Shown here one piece after another: positions 1 to 8,311 of a stretch of DNA of 64,000 bases. This stretch comes from Rubritalea tangerina. Its GTDB lineage: Bacteria; Verrucomicrobiota; Verrucomicrobiia; Verrucomicrobiales; Akkermansiaceae. Position 1 is the first letter of the stretch. Each line of letters starts with the position of its first letter. The notes under the pieces were generated by a model. That model saw nothing but the letters and a program-made list of their open reading frames with translations, did not search any database and was not told the DNA's origin. The position numbers and the translations under genes were made by a program. The DNA lies in assembly GCF_042683245.1 (NCBI RefSeq), contig NZ_JBHUJB010000009.1, positions 88,895 to 152,894 on the forward strand. The letters run 5' to 3'.

Positions 1-1384
1 AATGGTCACCCCCACGGATTTTCTCTCCCCAAACACACCCCTGAGCTCCCATAATGCACGCCTTCGCCTCATCGCTCAACCCCGGGATATGTGGCTCAAA
101 ATAATAACTCTGACTCAATGTCACTGTGTTGGCAGAATAGCCATTAGGATGACTCGCTGAACGCGAATTCGCCCGGTCGTAGTAGAGAGCCGAAACTGGA
201 CACAAAACCACTTTGTGACCATGCTTAGCAGCTTCCATTCCCGGTTGAACACCACGCCAACTCATAATCGCCAAGCCTTTGTCTGCACCTCCCTCTAACG
301 CTTCATCCCACGCAATAGGCTTCTTCCCATATTTACGAATCAAAGCTGACACCCGCCCCACAAAGTGAGCCTGCAAACCATGTAGATCCTTAATCCCATT
401 CTTCTTCATGAAAGCCTGACAGCCTGCATCATGACGCCACGCCCCCTTCCCAACCTCATCCGCTCCCAAATGAATGTAACTCCCCGGAAAAATAGCACTC
501 AATTCACCAAAAACATTGTCCAAAAAGGTATACACTTCTGGATTGGATACATCATACACATTATGCCTCCCTTTTCCGTCTTTCTTCGCCACACACAACT
601 CTGGATACGCCCGAGCCACCGCCCCACTGTGACCAGGCACATCAATCTCCGGCACAATCGTAATCCCCCTCTCCTGCGCATAAGCCACTATCTCTCTCAA
701 GTCCTCCTGACTGTAGTACTTCCCCTTATTCTGAGATGTCAGCTTCGGATACGCCTTAATCTCCGGCCTCCACCCTTGGTCATCAGTCAAATGCCAATGC
801 AAAACATTGAGCTTCACCATTGCCATTGAGTCTAACAGTTTCAACATCTCTTCCTTTGGTTGGAAATGCCTTGAAACATCCACCAAAACCCCACGCCACT
901 CGAAACGAGGCTGATCCTGAATCTTAAGCCCAGGAAGCTCCCAACCATTCACAAGTGAGGCCTGCTGACGTTTCGCAAACACCTCCACCGGAGAGAGCTG
1001 CCTCAATGTTTGAAATCCATAAAATAATCCTGCAGAACTGGCAGCCTGAATTGTAACTCCAGCACTATTAATCTCTAACTGATAGCCTTCACCTGACCCT
1101 GACACTTTCTCAAAAACAACCTGACCGTTCTTACCTACTGGCACCTTCCAACCTGTAACCTTGCGCATCTCAGACGCAAAAAACGCCACCTCATCATCAC
1201 ATCCACCAACAGCGCCAAAACTCAGCGCCTCAGAGACGCTAAACGCCCCCTGCTTCGCCTCCATAACCGCCGCCTGTGGAATCAATGCAGGCGACTTCGC
1301 CAGAGCTATAAAATCAGTGCATAACGCGACAGTTGCTGCCACGACCAATCGAGATAGAGAAATAGGTGTCATAATAAGGTGCAT
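1..1384 (-). CDS. Beta-N-acetylhexosaminidase, GH20 (3' end outside window)
   Basis: The reverse strand is open from an ATG at 1384 to the left edge, so the C-terminus is missing. About 460 residues are visible. The start has a GGAG ribosome site (1392-1395) seven bases upstream; a second in-frame ATG lies at 1372. A hydrophobic N-terminus suggests export. A GH20b-like N-terminal domain is followed by the catalytic barrel, with LHWHLTDDQGWR, then PEIDVPGHSGA, and the hallmark HLGADEV (about nt 454-474), which carries the catalytic Asp-Glu pair of substrate-assisted retaining hexosaminidases. The last visible stretch, GAQGCVWGE, is the conserved late-barrel motif. The enzyme should remove terminal GlcNAc or GalNAc from chitin, glycan or glycosaminoglycan fragments in the periplasm or outside. 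It has no same-strand partner in view. An unusual dyad overlaps its ribosome site. Confidence 0.9.
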   Translation of the reverse strand, partial: MHLIMTPISLSRLVVAATVALCTDFIALAKSPALIPQAAVMEAKQGAFSVSEALSFGAVGGCDDEVAFFASEMRKVTGWKVPVGKNGQVVFEKVSGSGEGYQLEINSAGVTIQAASSAGLFYGFQTLRQLSPVEVFAKRQQASLVNGWELPGLKIQDQPRFEWRGVLVDVSRHFQPKEEMLKLLDSMAMVKLNVLHWHLTDDQGWRPEIKAYPKLTSQNKGKYYSQEDLREIVAYAQERGITIVPEIDVPGHSGAVARAYPELCVAKKDGKGRHNVYDVSNPEVYTFLDNVFGELSAIFPGSYIHLGADEVGKGAWRHDAGCQAFMKKNGIKDLHGLQAHFVGRVSALIRKYGKKPIAWDEALEGGADKGLAIMSWRGVQPGMEAAKHGHKVVLCPVSALYYDRANSRSASHPNGYSANTVTLSQSYYFEPHIPGLSDEAKACIMGAQGCVWGEKIRGGDH

Positions 1385-1386
1385 GT

Positions 1387-1425
1387 CACAGCTCCACACA
1401 CCATCAATGGTGCAGCATAGCTGTG
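1387..1425 (-). promoter_or_regulatory. Nested inverted repeat over the ribosome site of the GH20 gene
   Basis: Outer arms CACAGCT (1387-1393) and AGCTGTG (1419-1425) enclose inner arms CACCAT (1399-1404) and ATGGTG (1407-1412). In the minus-strand transcript the outer arm covers part of the GGAG ribosome site and ends two bases before the start codon. It could be an RNA hairpin that limits translation or a DNA operator. A second perfect palindrome, 10-bp arms around one base, lies upstream at 1477-1497. Confidence 0.4.
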
Positions 1426-1803
1426 ATCTAAACCTTACCTAGCCCTCACTCGCGTCAAAGAAATAGCCACCTCACTCCATGCTGAAATTCAGCATGGTTG
1501 CACTCATTCTATCAATGAACGTATCGAAACATCCGTACGGTCAAATTGCCACCCACCTTCCCCTACATAGAACAAGCCCCCGCTCCTTTTCATTCAGAAA
1601 AATACACGTGAAATCACTAAGGCCACCTACTGGGGAATTTATTCGTAGTAGTAATACAAATAAAGTACGAATCACAATAGCACCTAACACTTGTTAGAAC
1701 ACTCTTGTTACTACCTCCTCCACCCTTAACAAACCGAAGATGGTGACCTACTCCACACAAAAAATGAGCACCGATTTAGGTGCTCATCTGCCATTCCACT
1801 CTA
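1426..1803. other. Intergenic region between the GH20 gene and the def operon
   Basis: No coding region is convincing here. The stretch presumably holds the promoter of the GH20 gene. It includes the perfect palindrome CCATGCTGAA-A-TTCAGCATGG at 1477-1497, an operator candidate, and the def-operon terminator near 1757-1787. The remainder shows no recognised element. Confidence 0.5.
1757..1787 (-). terminator. Rho-independent terminator of the tonB-exbBD-def operon
   Basis: A perfect 9-bp stem (ATGAGCACC at 1764-1772 with GGTGCTCAT at 1779-1787) with a six-base loop is followed on the minus strand by a T-rich tract. It lies 17 bp past the def stop codon. Confidence 0.85.
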
Positions 1804-2382
1804 TTACGCGTCCTCTCTTTGAGAGGGGTACTCCCACTTTGTCTCAGCGAGATTCTTAAGCTTCCTTTTCAGGCGAGCCTTTGTGGTAGAGCTAATACGA
1901 TCAGTAAATAAAATCCCATTGAGGTGATCGACCTCATGCTGAATTGCTCGTGAACACAATCCGTCAGTCTCCACAACAAGCACTGATCCATCCAGTTGAG
2001 GTAAAGTCGCTTTGACTATCGACTTCCTTTTCACTTTCGCCCGAATCTCTTGAATACTCAAACAGCCCTCCATCTCGTTTTCATGAGGGCCAGAAAGTTC
2101 GAGCTCTGGATTAATGAAAATCAGCGGCATGTAGTCCTCCATCTTTGCATCTTCACCGTTCACCTTAAAAAAGCTCACGCACTCTGGGTCGTGGGAGGTG
2201 TCGACAATCGCTAAACGAATATCAGCCCCCACTTGCGGTGCCGCTAAGCCAACCCCCTCTGCATCATTCATGGTGACAATCATATCCTGCACAAAGCTCT
2301 CTAACTCAGCATCAACCTTCTCAACTGGCTTACACTTCTTACGGAGCACAGGCTCGCCTAACTGCATTATATCTAAAATCAT
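1804..2382 (-). CDS. def: Peptide deformylase
   Basis: This 192-residue cytoplasmic metalloenzyme removes the formyl group from the initiator methionine of new proteins. All three family motifs are intact: GVGLAAPQVG (residues 43-52), EGCLS with the metal-binding Cys107, and HEVDHLNG with His149 and His153 plus catalytic Glu150. Length fits the family. The start overlaps the end of exbD by four bases, which implies translational coupling, and a strong terminator follows. It is therefore the last gene of a tonB-exbB-exbD-def unit. Methionyl-tRNA formyltransferase, its usual neighbour, is absent, so this pairing with an energy-transduction operon is a lineage feature rather than a functional necessity. 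Identification is secure. Confidence 0.95.
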   Translation of the reverse strand: MILDIMQLGEPVLRKKCKPVEKVDAELESFVQDMIVTMNDAEGVGLAAPQVGADIRLAIVDTSHDPECVSFFKVNGEDAKMEDYMPLIFINPELELSGPHENEMEGCLSIQEIRAKVKRKSIVKATLPQLDGSVLVVETDGLCSRAIQHEVDHLNGILFTDRISSTTKARLKRKLKNLAETKWEYPSQREDA

Positions 2383-2801
2383 GAATCTGTTTGTTGCTTT
2401 GAATCGCGGACGCGGGTCGGGAGATTAGACTCGAAGCCTGCACGGGTCAATGCCTCTGATACCATAATCATCTGCTCCAAGCGCACCTGCTTATCCATTT
2501 CTAATTCCAACTTCCGATTCTCCGTCTTCAACTGCGCCAAATACCCATCGAGCATACTCTCATGAATACGCACACTATCGAGCGTGATCTCCCCATCCTT
2601 TGATAAGGCCAGTACAGAACGAATATCCTGCACCTGCTTCGTAGGCATGTCCCCAACCACTGGCATCGAAATATCTAAAATCGTGCGCTTCTGCTTGGGC
2701 TGCATCGTCACAATGAAGAAAATCAATAGAATCACTAAGATATCAATCAGCGACACTATCGGAATCGCGGGAATCGGCTTTCTTGGTCTGTAAAATTGCA
2801 T
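2379..2801 (-). CDS. exbD: ExbD/TolR-family biopolymer transport protein
   Basis: 140 residues. A short cytoplasmic N-terminus is followed by one membrane segment, about residues 13-33, containing the conserved Asp of the family (SLIDILVILLIFFIV), then a periplasmic domain. ExbD works with ExbB as the proton-driven stator of the TonB system. The last third, around residues 85-125, is rich in charged and leucine residues and looks coiled-coil-like, unlike the classical E. coli protein. It sits 21 bp behind exbB and overlaps def by 4 bp. ExbD rather than TolR is preferred because the gene after next upstream is TonB-like and no TolB, Pal or TolA gene is present, but the families are close. Confidence 0.88.
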   Translation of the reverse strand: MQFYRPRKPIPAIPIVSLIDILVILLIFFIVTMQPKQKRTILDISMPVVGDMPTKQVQDIRSVLALSKDGEITLDSVRIHESMLDGYLAQLKTENRKLELEMDKQVRLEQMIMVSEALTRAGFESNLPTRVRDSKQQTDS

Positions 2802-2822
2802 GAGCTCTTCAGGTGCTGTCGC

Positions 2823-3497
2823 TTAAGCCTTCTCCTCCCCACCATCATCAGAAACCGCATTCACTAAATTGCCAACCACTACCTCTAACTGCGAGGCATA
2901 GGTCTCAATCTTACGGTTAAAAATACTATGACCGATCACTGCCGGCACAGCTACAGCGAGACCGGCAATCGTAGTCGTGAGAGCCTCAGCAACCCCAGCA
3001 GCCATGATGCTCATCTTAATATCACCCATCGAACTCATCCCATCAAACACCGTCGTGATGCCACTTGCCGTCCCCAAAAGCCCAAGCATTGGAGCAACAA
3101 CAATCACCACATCTAAGATCCCTATCCCACCTTGCAATTTCACGATCTCTTCATGCGCCTTCGCCTGTACAGCATCTCGAATTTTGGGGCCAGAGTGCTC
3201 ACTGCGCTGCACCACCACCTGTGACAAACGAGCCAAAACCGAACGCCCTTCACCAGATTGTTGGGCCACACGTGCATAGGCACTGTCATCCCCATGATTG
3301 GCAGCCACGTCGATATCCTTCTTCAAATCCTCAGGAAGCACCCGCTTACGCCCTAAATCCAATGCCTTGTACACGATCACTGCCACCGTCAACACAGAAC
3401 AAAATGTCAGCACGTACATGATAATCCCGCCCTTATCATAAAATTCTGAAATCTTTGCGAGACCCTGAGCCTCTGCGAGTAAGTGATGCATGTTCAT
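2823..3497 (-). CDS. exbB: ExbB/TolQ/MotA proton-channel family protein
   Basis: 224 residues with three membrane segments: about 25-45 (IIMYVLTFCSVLTVAVIVYK), then a pair after the cytoplasmic loop containing GILDVVIVVAPMLGLLGTASGI and TTIAGLAVAVPAVIGHSIF. The second carries the GLLGTASGI signature of the MotA/TolQ/ExbB family. It forms the pentameric channel around the ExbD dimer and passes proton-motive force to TonB. It is encoded between tonB and exbD with gaps of about 21 bp on each side, so co-transcription is nearly certain. No TonB-dependent receptor lies nearby. TolQ is the main alternative. Confidence 0.9.
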   Translation of the reverse strand: MNMHHLLAEAQGLAKISEFYDKGGIIMYVLTFCSVLTVAVIVYKALDLGRKRVLPEDLKKDIDVAANHGDDSAYARVAQQSGEGRSVLARLSQVVVQRSEHSGPKIRDAVQAKAHEEIVKLQGGIGILDVVIVVAPMLGLLGTASGITTVFDGMSSMGDIKMSIMAAGVAEALTTTIAGLAVAVPAVIGHSIFNRKIETYASQLEVVVGNLVNAVSDDGGEEKA

Positions 3498-3518
3498 GTC
3501 GGTGTTCTTATTTAAATG

Positions 3519-4727
3519 TTAAAATTGAAATGAAATCGTAATCTCCACGGGATCCCCCGCCAGTTCTTGCTTCAGCGCTGCAGGCATCTTCGGAATCTTT
3601 GCCCGTGATATCGCTTGTATAGTAATGCCCTTTTGGATCTCTGAGCCCTGAAGTTCTTGGAGAATGTTAATGTCGCGCACCTTCCCATTGTCGTATACGT
3701 ACCAACGTACTTGCAACAAGCCAGGCTTAATCAAATCCGGATTCTGCCCAACGCGTCGGTACCATTCTTTCGCAATCGAGTTATGCACCGACTTCTTGTA
3801 CTTGCCTAGCGGGGTCGCTTCAGTATCCAGCGATGACACCCCACCACGGCGTGAGATAGAACCTACCATTTTACTCGCCTCAACCTCAGGACGAAACCCT
3901 GGCTGCGAAGACCTCTCAATCGGCATGATCGGCTTCGTTCTCTGTTTTGGTTTGGGCTTATCCTTCCCCTTGGCTACCTCTTTTGGTCTCTGCTCTTTTT
4001 GACTCTCGCTGTCCGCTTTCCCCTTATTGCTCTCCGGCAAATCTGTAATCGGATCAGCTGACTTCAGCTCAGATGGGAGCTTGTTAACTGCCTCTAAGTA
4101 ATCAGCTAACGGCACTCGGGACCCCGCCAGCGGTTTCCCCGCATCCATTTGCTCCACTTTCTGGTTCTGGCTGTCGTCATTCGAAGAATTCTCCGCAACA
4201 CTCTCCACCTCAGAAGGACTAGGAATCTCCGTCGGAACCGGCTCAGTTGGCTTCGAAGGCTTGCCTAAATTCTCATTCTCTAAACTTCCGTCCTGATAGC
4301 TAGAAGCTAAACTCGTCCGTTGCTTGTCTTTCCCTCGTACCGAGGGCATCTCTGGGGCACCTGCAACAGCATCTGCAGTACTCTGAGCTACCGTGTCTGC
4401 ATCACCATAAAATTTCGCATCTTTCGGCTTCTCCTGAGGCTGTTCATCTGTCGTACGATTATAGCGTTGCTTATCCGCAACCTTTGGTGGAGGTGGTGTC
4501 TGTTCCTCCGGTTTGGGAGCCGGCGGCGTGGGCAAAGGTTCGGGACGTGCTACAAAGCGGAAGCTCATCACTGGCTCAGTCTCAGCTGTCTGCTCCACCA
4601 TCTCCTTATGTGCCTTCTTTGGGAACAGCACGCGCATGATCGCATCCTGAGTCAGCACCCCAGCCACGATCAAATGCAGCAGCACCGCTACTGTCACACC
4701 CGCTATCTTGATCTTGGCATCACTCAT
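3519..4727 (-). CDS. TonB-like energy transducer with long proline/charge-rich linker
   Basis: 402 residues. One membrane anchor lies near the N-terminus (residues 9-30, VTVAVLLHLIVAGVLT). A periplasmic stretch of roughly 250 residues is rich in Pro, Lys, Glu and Ser (LPTPPAPKPEEQTPPPP near residue 65), and the C-terminal 90 residues look like a TonB/TolA_C fold, with VRWYVYDNGKVRDINI and a final VEITISFQF. Such proteins span the periplasm and transmit ExbBD energy to outer-membrane receptors. It is the first gene of the exbB-exbD-def operon. The linker is longer than in E. coli TonB (239 residues). TolA-like function cannot be excluded because the C-terminal domain is divergent. Confidence 0.8.
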   Translation of the reverse strand: MSDAKIKIAGVTVAVLLHLIVAGVLTQDAIMRVLFPKKAHKEMVEQTAETEPVMSFRFVARPEPLPTPPAPKPEEQTPPPPKVADKQRYNRTTDEQPQEKPKDAKFYGDADTVAQSTADAVAGAPEMPSVRGKDKQRTSLASSYQDGSLENENLGKPSKPTEPVPTEIPSPSEVESVAENSSNDDSQNQKVEQMDAGKPLAGSRVPLADYLEAVNKLPSELKSADPITDLPESNKGKADSESQKEQRPKEVAKGKDKPKPKQRTKPIMPIERSSQPGFRPEVEASKMVGSISRRGGVSSLDTEATPLGKYKKSVHNSIAKEWYRRVGQNPDLIKPGLLQVRWYVYDNGKVRDINILQELQGSEIQKGITIQAISRAKIPKMPAALKQELAGDPVEITISFQF

Positions 4728-4806
4728 ACTCCGAAAGCCCCACTAAACTGGAGGATTTTCCAGAAAACGCAACCAGTTAGTTCACACGCTCTGAGCAACA
4801 AATACG

Positions 4807-5430
4807 TCACATCACATGCACAAGCAAAACCACGGCCATGGCAATCAATGCCAATCCAAACATCATATCGACCCACTTAGCCACCTTGTTATACCAGCTC
4901 TGCACCCAATCCCATTGCAACAATAGCACCCAGAAACTCCATAAAATCAAACCCTCCACCCAGATACTCGTCCACAGTACCCACGGCCACCATCCCCCTT
5001 CATTCAAGGCCAAAAACGGCGTCACTACCCCCGCTAAAAAAACCATCACCTTCGGATTCAACAAATTGCACAAAAAACCGCGCCTCCAATGCCCCCACAC
5101 CCCCAGTCCACAAGCACTTCCAGCGTTCCACTCCAATCCCTTTTCTACCAGAGAATGCCTCAGCAAGCTAACGCCAAGATAACTCAAATAAATCGCAGCT
5201 AGACTGCCCAACACCAAGCTCAACACGCCACTCTCCGCCATAAGGGTAGCGACCCCAGCTACCGCAATGCCACCATGAACCACTAGGCCACAAGCTATCC
5301 CCAAGGCTGTCATCAACCCCGCTGACTTCCCCTCCGAGAGTGCAGTGCGAGTCAACAAAACCATGTCTGGACCAGGGGAAAATTGCCCCAGTCCCATGAC
5401 CAATAAAAATGTCAGCCAGTCCAGCACCAC
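4807..5430 (-). CDS. LysE/RhtB-family amino-acid exporter
   Basis: 207 residues, about six membrane segments, with the family N-terminal signature GQFSPGPDMVLLTRTALSEGKSAG, here quoted in part: GPDMVLLTRTAL. The family exports amino acids such as lysine, threonine or homoserine lactone across the inner membrane; the substrate cannot be read from the sequence. The start is the first of two consecutive GTG codons, with AGGG a few bases upstream. It is 47 bp behind the RapA-like gene and 79 bp before the tonB gene on the same strand, so it may share a transcript with either. Length is typical. Confidence 0.88.
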   Translation of the reverse strand: MVLDWLTFLLVMGLGQFSPGPDMVLLTRTALSEGKSAGLMTALGIACGLVVHGGIAVAGVATLMAESGVLSLVLGSLAAIYLSYLGVSLLRHSLVEKGLEWNAGSACGLGVWGHWRRGFLCNLLNPKVMVFLAGVVTPFLALNEGGWWPWVLWTSIWVEGLILWSFWVLLLQWDWVQSWYNKVAKWVDMMFGLALIAMAVVLLVHVM

Positions 5431-5477
5431 ATGACCCTAAACCTCACCATTCCCCATTGACCAGTGCAGACTTATTC

Positions 5478-8198
5478 CTATTGCAGCGCTGTTTCCTTCC
5501 AAATCATGCGAATGGCGTCCGGACGCAGTCGCGCCTGAACAATCACCTCCTCTAAGGCATCCCGATGTTCCTCAAGAGCGTTCACTTCCTCTTCGCCAAT
5601 CATCGGATTGGTCTCGGCTAAACGCTTCAACCTCTCAATCTCCCCCTTAAGCTGCTTGCGCATCTCACGCTTGGCTTTAGCCACAATCCCCTTCAGCTCA
5701 ACCACTGCAATGCCCTCAAGCTGCTCGAGCATCTTTGGCAACAATGTGGTTTTAACCACCGGCTTATCCAACAACTTGCGCACCCCTCCTTTACGTAACT
5801 TGGCTTGAGCCAATGCCTTGTCCTGCGACAAATCATTACCCTCGTGATCCACTGCCACACGAATCGGTGTCGCAGGTAAAAAACGATCCACATGCAGCTC
5901 GCCTGGCGCCAATGCCTCCACTATAAAATAACTCTCCAATAAAATCTTCTTCTCCCCAGGTGCTTCCCAGACTCCAAATGCCGAATTCCCTAACTCCGTG
6001 CCAAGCATACAATCAAAACACGCCCTAACAATTGGGTGATCAATGCTTAAAAACTGTAATTCTTCACGACTCAATGCCACCGACCTATCAAAGGTCACGC
6101 TCATCCCCTCGTCAGGAATGTCAGGAAATGCATCTGTTGTTATCTTGCCCGGCTTTAATAAATAATTCCTATCCTCAAGATCTTCTACCTCGACACCAAA
6201 TTGATCCAACATGCGAATTATAAAGTCCTCAAAATGCGGATCTTTATCCATCTTCGCTATCTCTTTGATGATCTTTTTCGCCCTCTCTGGGTGATGTGAA
6301 TTAATCTCTAACAACCTGTCGTAACCCTCAGAGAGCTTCTCACCAACTTCCAGCTTCTTCGCCTGAGTCTCCGCAATCACTGCATCCAAAGCATCACTAT
6401 CTAACGATTCACTCGCTTCGACCAGCTGATCATAAACATGGTGATACACTTCAGTCACACCGTGAACATTCTGCTCAAATGCCCCTAAGCCCTCATGATA
6501 CCAACGTGCCCAAACCTCTTCAGGTCCATCCAACAAATAAGGCACATGGATGTTAATAGTTTCAGTCTGACCAATGCGATCCAAGCGCCCGATGCGTTGC
6601 TCCAACAATTCTGGATCTTCGGGCAAATCTAATAACACCAAATGGTGAGCAAACTGGAAATTGCGCCCCTCACTCCCGATCTCAGAACACAACAATAACT
6701 GAGCCCCACCAGCCTCGGCAAAATACGCTGCATTCCTATCACGCTGGTTCAAGCTTAAGTCCTCATGAAAATGCGCTATATTGATTTGGATACGATCGAG
6801 CAATGCCTCAGACAGCTCCTCAACAAGCTCTTTGGTATGACAAATTAAGAGAACCTTTTCATCACCTACTTGCCCAATCAACTCAACTAACCAATCTAAC
6901 TTTTCTTGGTAGTCTTCTCCCGCAATCGGCTCCAAATGCGCTTTGCGCTCAGGGAACCCATCCAAATTCTGTCGCGTATTTCGGAACATCACCCTGCCTG
7001 TACCAAAACTATCCACCAAGGACTCCACCAAGGCTTCTTGCTCAGCTTCCCCACCCGCAGCCAATGCTTTCACACTCTCCGAATATCCATCAAAGGCACT
7101 AAACTCCACAGCCTCACCCGCTTCTATCTTCTCTACGAGACGCGCTACTTCCCCATACCCCTCAGATTCCTCAATGAATCCATCGAGATCACAAAACCTT
7201 TCAGGATCTAACAAACGCAGTCGAGCAAAATGCCCCACCACACCGAGCTGCTGTGGCGTCGCTGTCAGCAACAATAATGAATTCACGATCCAAGCAAAAG
7301 ACTCCACAAGCGCATACTCCCAGCTCATTTCGTCTCGATTCCACTCAAGGTGGTGAGCCTCATCGACAATCAATAAATCCCAACCTGCCTCCCGCGCTTG
7401 CTCAGCTCGTTCCTCATTGTACGCAAGAAAATCAACACTCGCGATCACTAGCTGACTATCCAGAAAAGGATTACCCTCCGGGTCGTTCTCCTGAATCGAT
7501 GCACACCTTTCCTCATCAAAGATGCTGAAAAGCATATTAAATCGACGCAGCAGCTCCACAAACCATTGGTTAATTAATGGCTCTGGCAACAAGATCAACA
7601 CTCGGTCAGCGCGCCCCGTCAGGTGCAATCGATGCATGATCATACACGCCTCAATCGTCTTCCCTAACCCAACTTCATCCGCTAACAAAACCCTCGGCAT
7701 CAATCGCTTCGCCACTTCATCCACAATGGAAATCTGATGCGGCAGCAAGTCGGTCCTCCCCCCCACATAGCCACGCAACGGACTTTTTCGAATCTGATGC
7801 TGACGGTACAAAGCCTCTGCTCTCAAACGAAACACAGAGTTCTCATCCACTTGCGCACCAAAAAGCCTATCCTGTGGCTTATTAAATCCCATGTGGTCAG
7901 ATAACATCGCCTCCGGAACCTCAGATCCACCGTCACATAAATAAATCACTAAGCCACTGGCCTCCTTGGTAGCATTGACGACCAATTCCTCACCCTCATG
8001 GGTCAAAATTACCTCCCCCTTCTTAAAGATCACACGTCTCAAAGGAGCACTCTCACGTGCATAACAACGCGCCTCCTCAGCCGCTGGAAATAATATCTCC
8101 ACCGTGGCATGCTCGACCTTCAGTATCATTCCCAAACCCATTTCAGGCTCAGAATCACTTACCCATCTCTGCCCCGGTATGATCTCTACTCTTTCCAT
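5478..8198 (-). CDS. RapA-like SNF2/Swi2 ATPase
   Basis: 906 residues. An N-terminal beta-rich region (1-110, RapA NTD-like) precedes an SNF2 motor: Walker A LADEVGLGKTIEA with Lys180, the DEAHHL box, LLTATPQQLG, and the helicase-C motifs GSEGRNFQF and QRIGRLDRIGQ. The order and spacing match E. coli RapA/HepA (968 residues), which binds core RNA polymerase and helps recycle it after transcription. The C-terminal 300 residues correspond to the RapA C-terminal domain, with a charged helical tail. RapA is therefore the best assignment, although other bacterial SNF2 proteins share the motor. It lies alone upstream of lysE on the minus strand. Confidence 0.85.
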   Translation of the reverse strand: MERVEIIPGQRWVSDSEPEMGLGMILKVEHATVEILFPAAEEARCYARESAPLRRVIFKKGEVILTHEGEELVVNATKEASGLVIYLCDGGSEVPEAMLSDHMGFNKPQDRLFGAQVDENSVFRLRAEALYRQHQIRKSPLRGYVGGRTDLLPHQISIVDEVAKRLMPRVLLADEVGLGKTIEACMIMHRLHLTGRADRVLILLPEPLINQWFVELLRRFNMLFSIFDEERCASIQENDPEGNPFLDSQLVIASVDFLAYNEERAEQAREAGWDLLIVDEAHHLEWNRDEMSWEYALVESFAWIVNSLLLLTATPQQLGVVGHFARLRLLDPERFCDLDGFIEESEGYGEVARLVEKIEAGEAVEFSAFDGYSESVKALAAGGEAEQEALVESLVDSFGTGRVMFRNTRQNLDGFPERKAHLEPIAGEDYQEKLDWLVELIGQVGDEKVLLICHTKELVEELSEALLDRIQINIAHFHEDLSLNQRDRNAAYFAEAGGAQLLLCSEIGSEGRNFQFAHHLVLLDLPEDPELLEQRIGRLDRIGQTETINIHVPYLLDGPEEVWARWYHEGLGAFEQNVHGVTEVYHHVYDQLVEASESLDSDALDAVIAETQAKKLEVGEKLSEGYDRLLEINSHHPERAKKIIKEIAKMDKDPHFEDFIIRMLDQFGVEVEDLEDRNYLLKPGKITTDAFPDIPDEGMSVTFDRSVALSREELQFLSIDHPIVRACFDCMLGTELGNSAFGVWEAPGEKKILLESYFIVEALAPGELHVDRFLPATPIRVAVDHEGNDLSQDKALAQAKLRKGGVRKLLDKPVVKTTLLPKMLEQLEGIAVVELKGIVAKAKREMRKQLKGEIERLKRLAETNPMIGEEEVNALEEHRDALEEVIVQARLRPDAIRMIWKETALQ

Positions 8199-8311
8199 AA
8201 ATGCGGACGCGCAAGCTACTCACCATCACCCACTGTGCAATCATTTTTTGAACCCACTTTAGCCCCCAAGCAACAACCTCCGAAATCCCAACCCCTTAGA
8301 ACAATTTCTAA

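Noticed and set aside
431..829. 132-residue plus-strand frame at the left edge
   Set aside because: It is antisense to the GH20 catalytic domain, where HLGADEV and other motifs prove the minus-strand gene.
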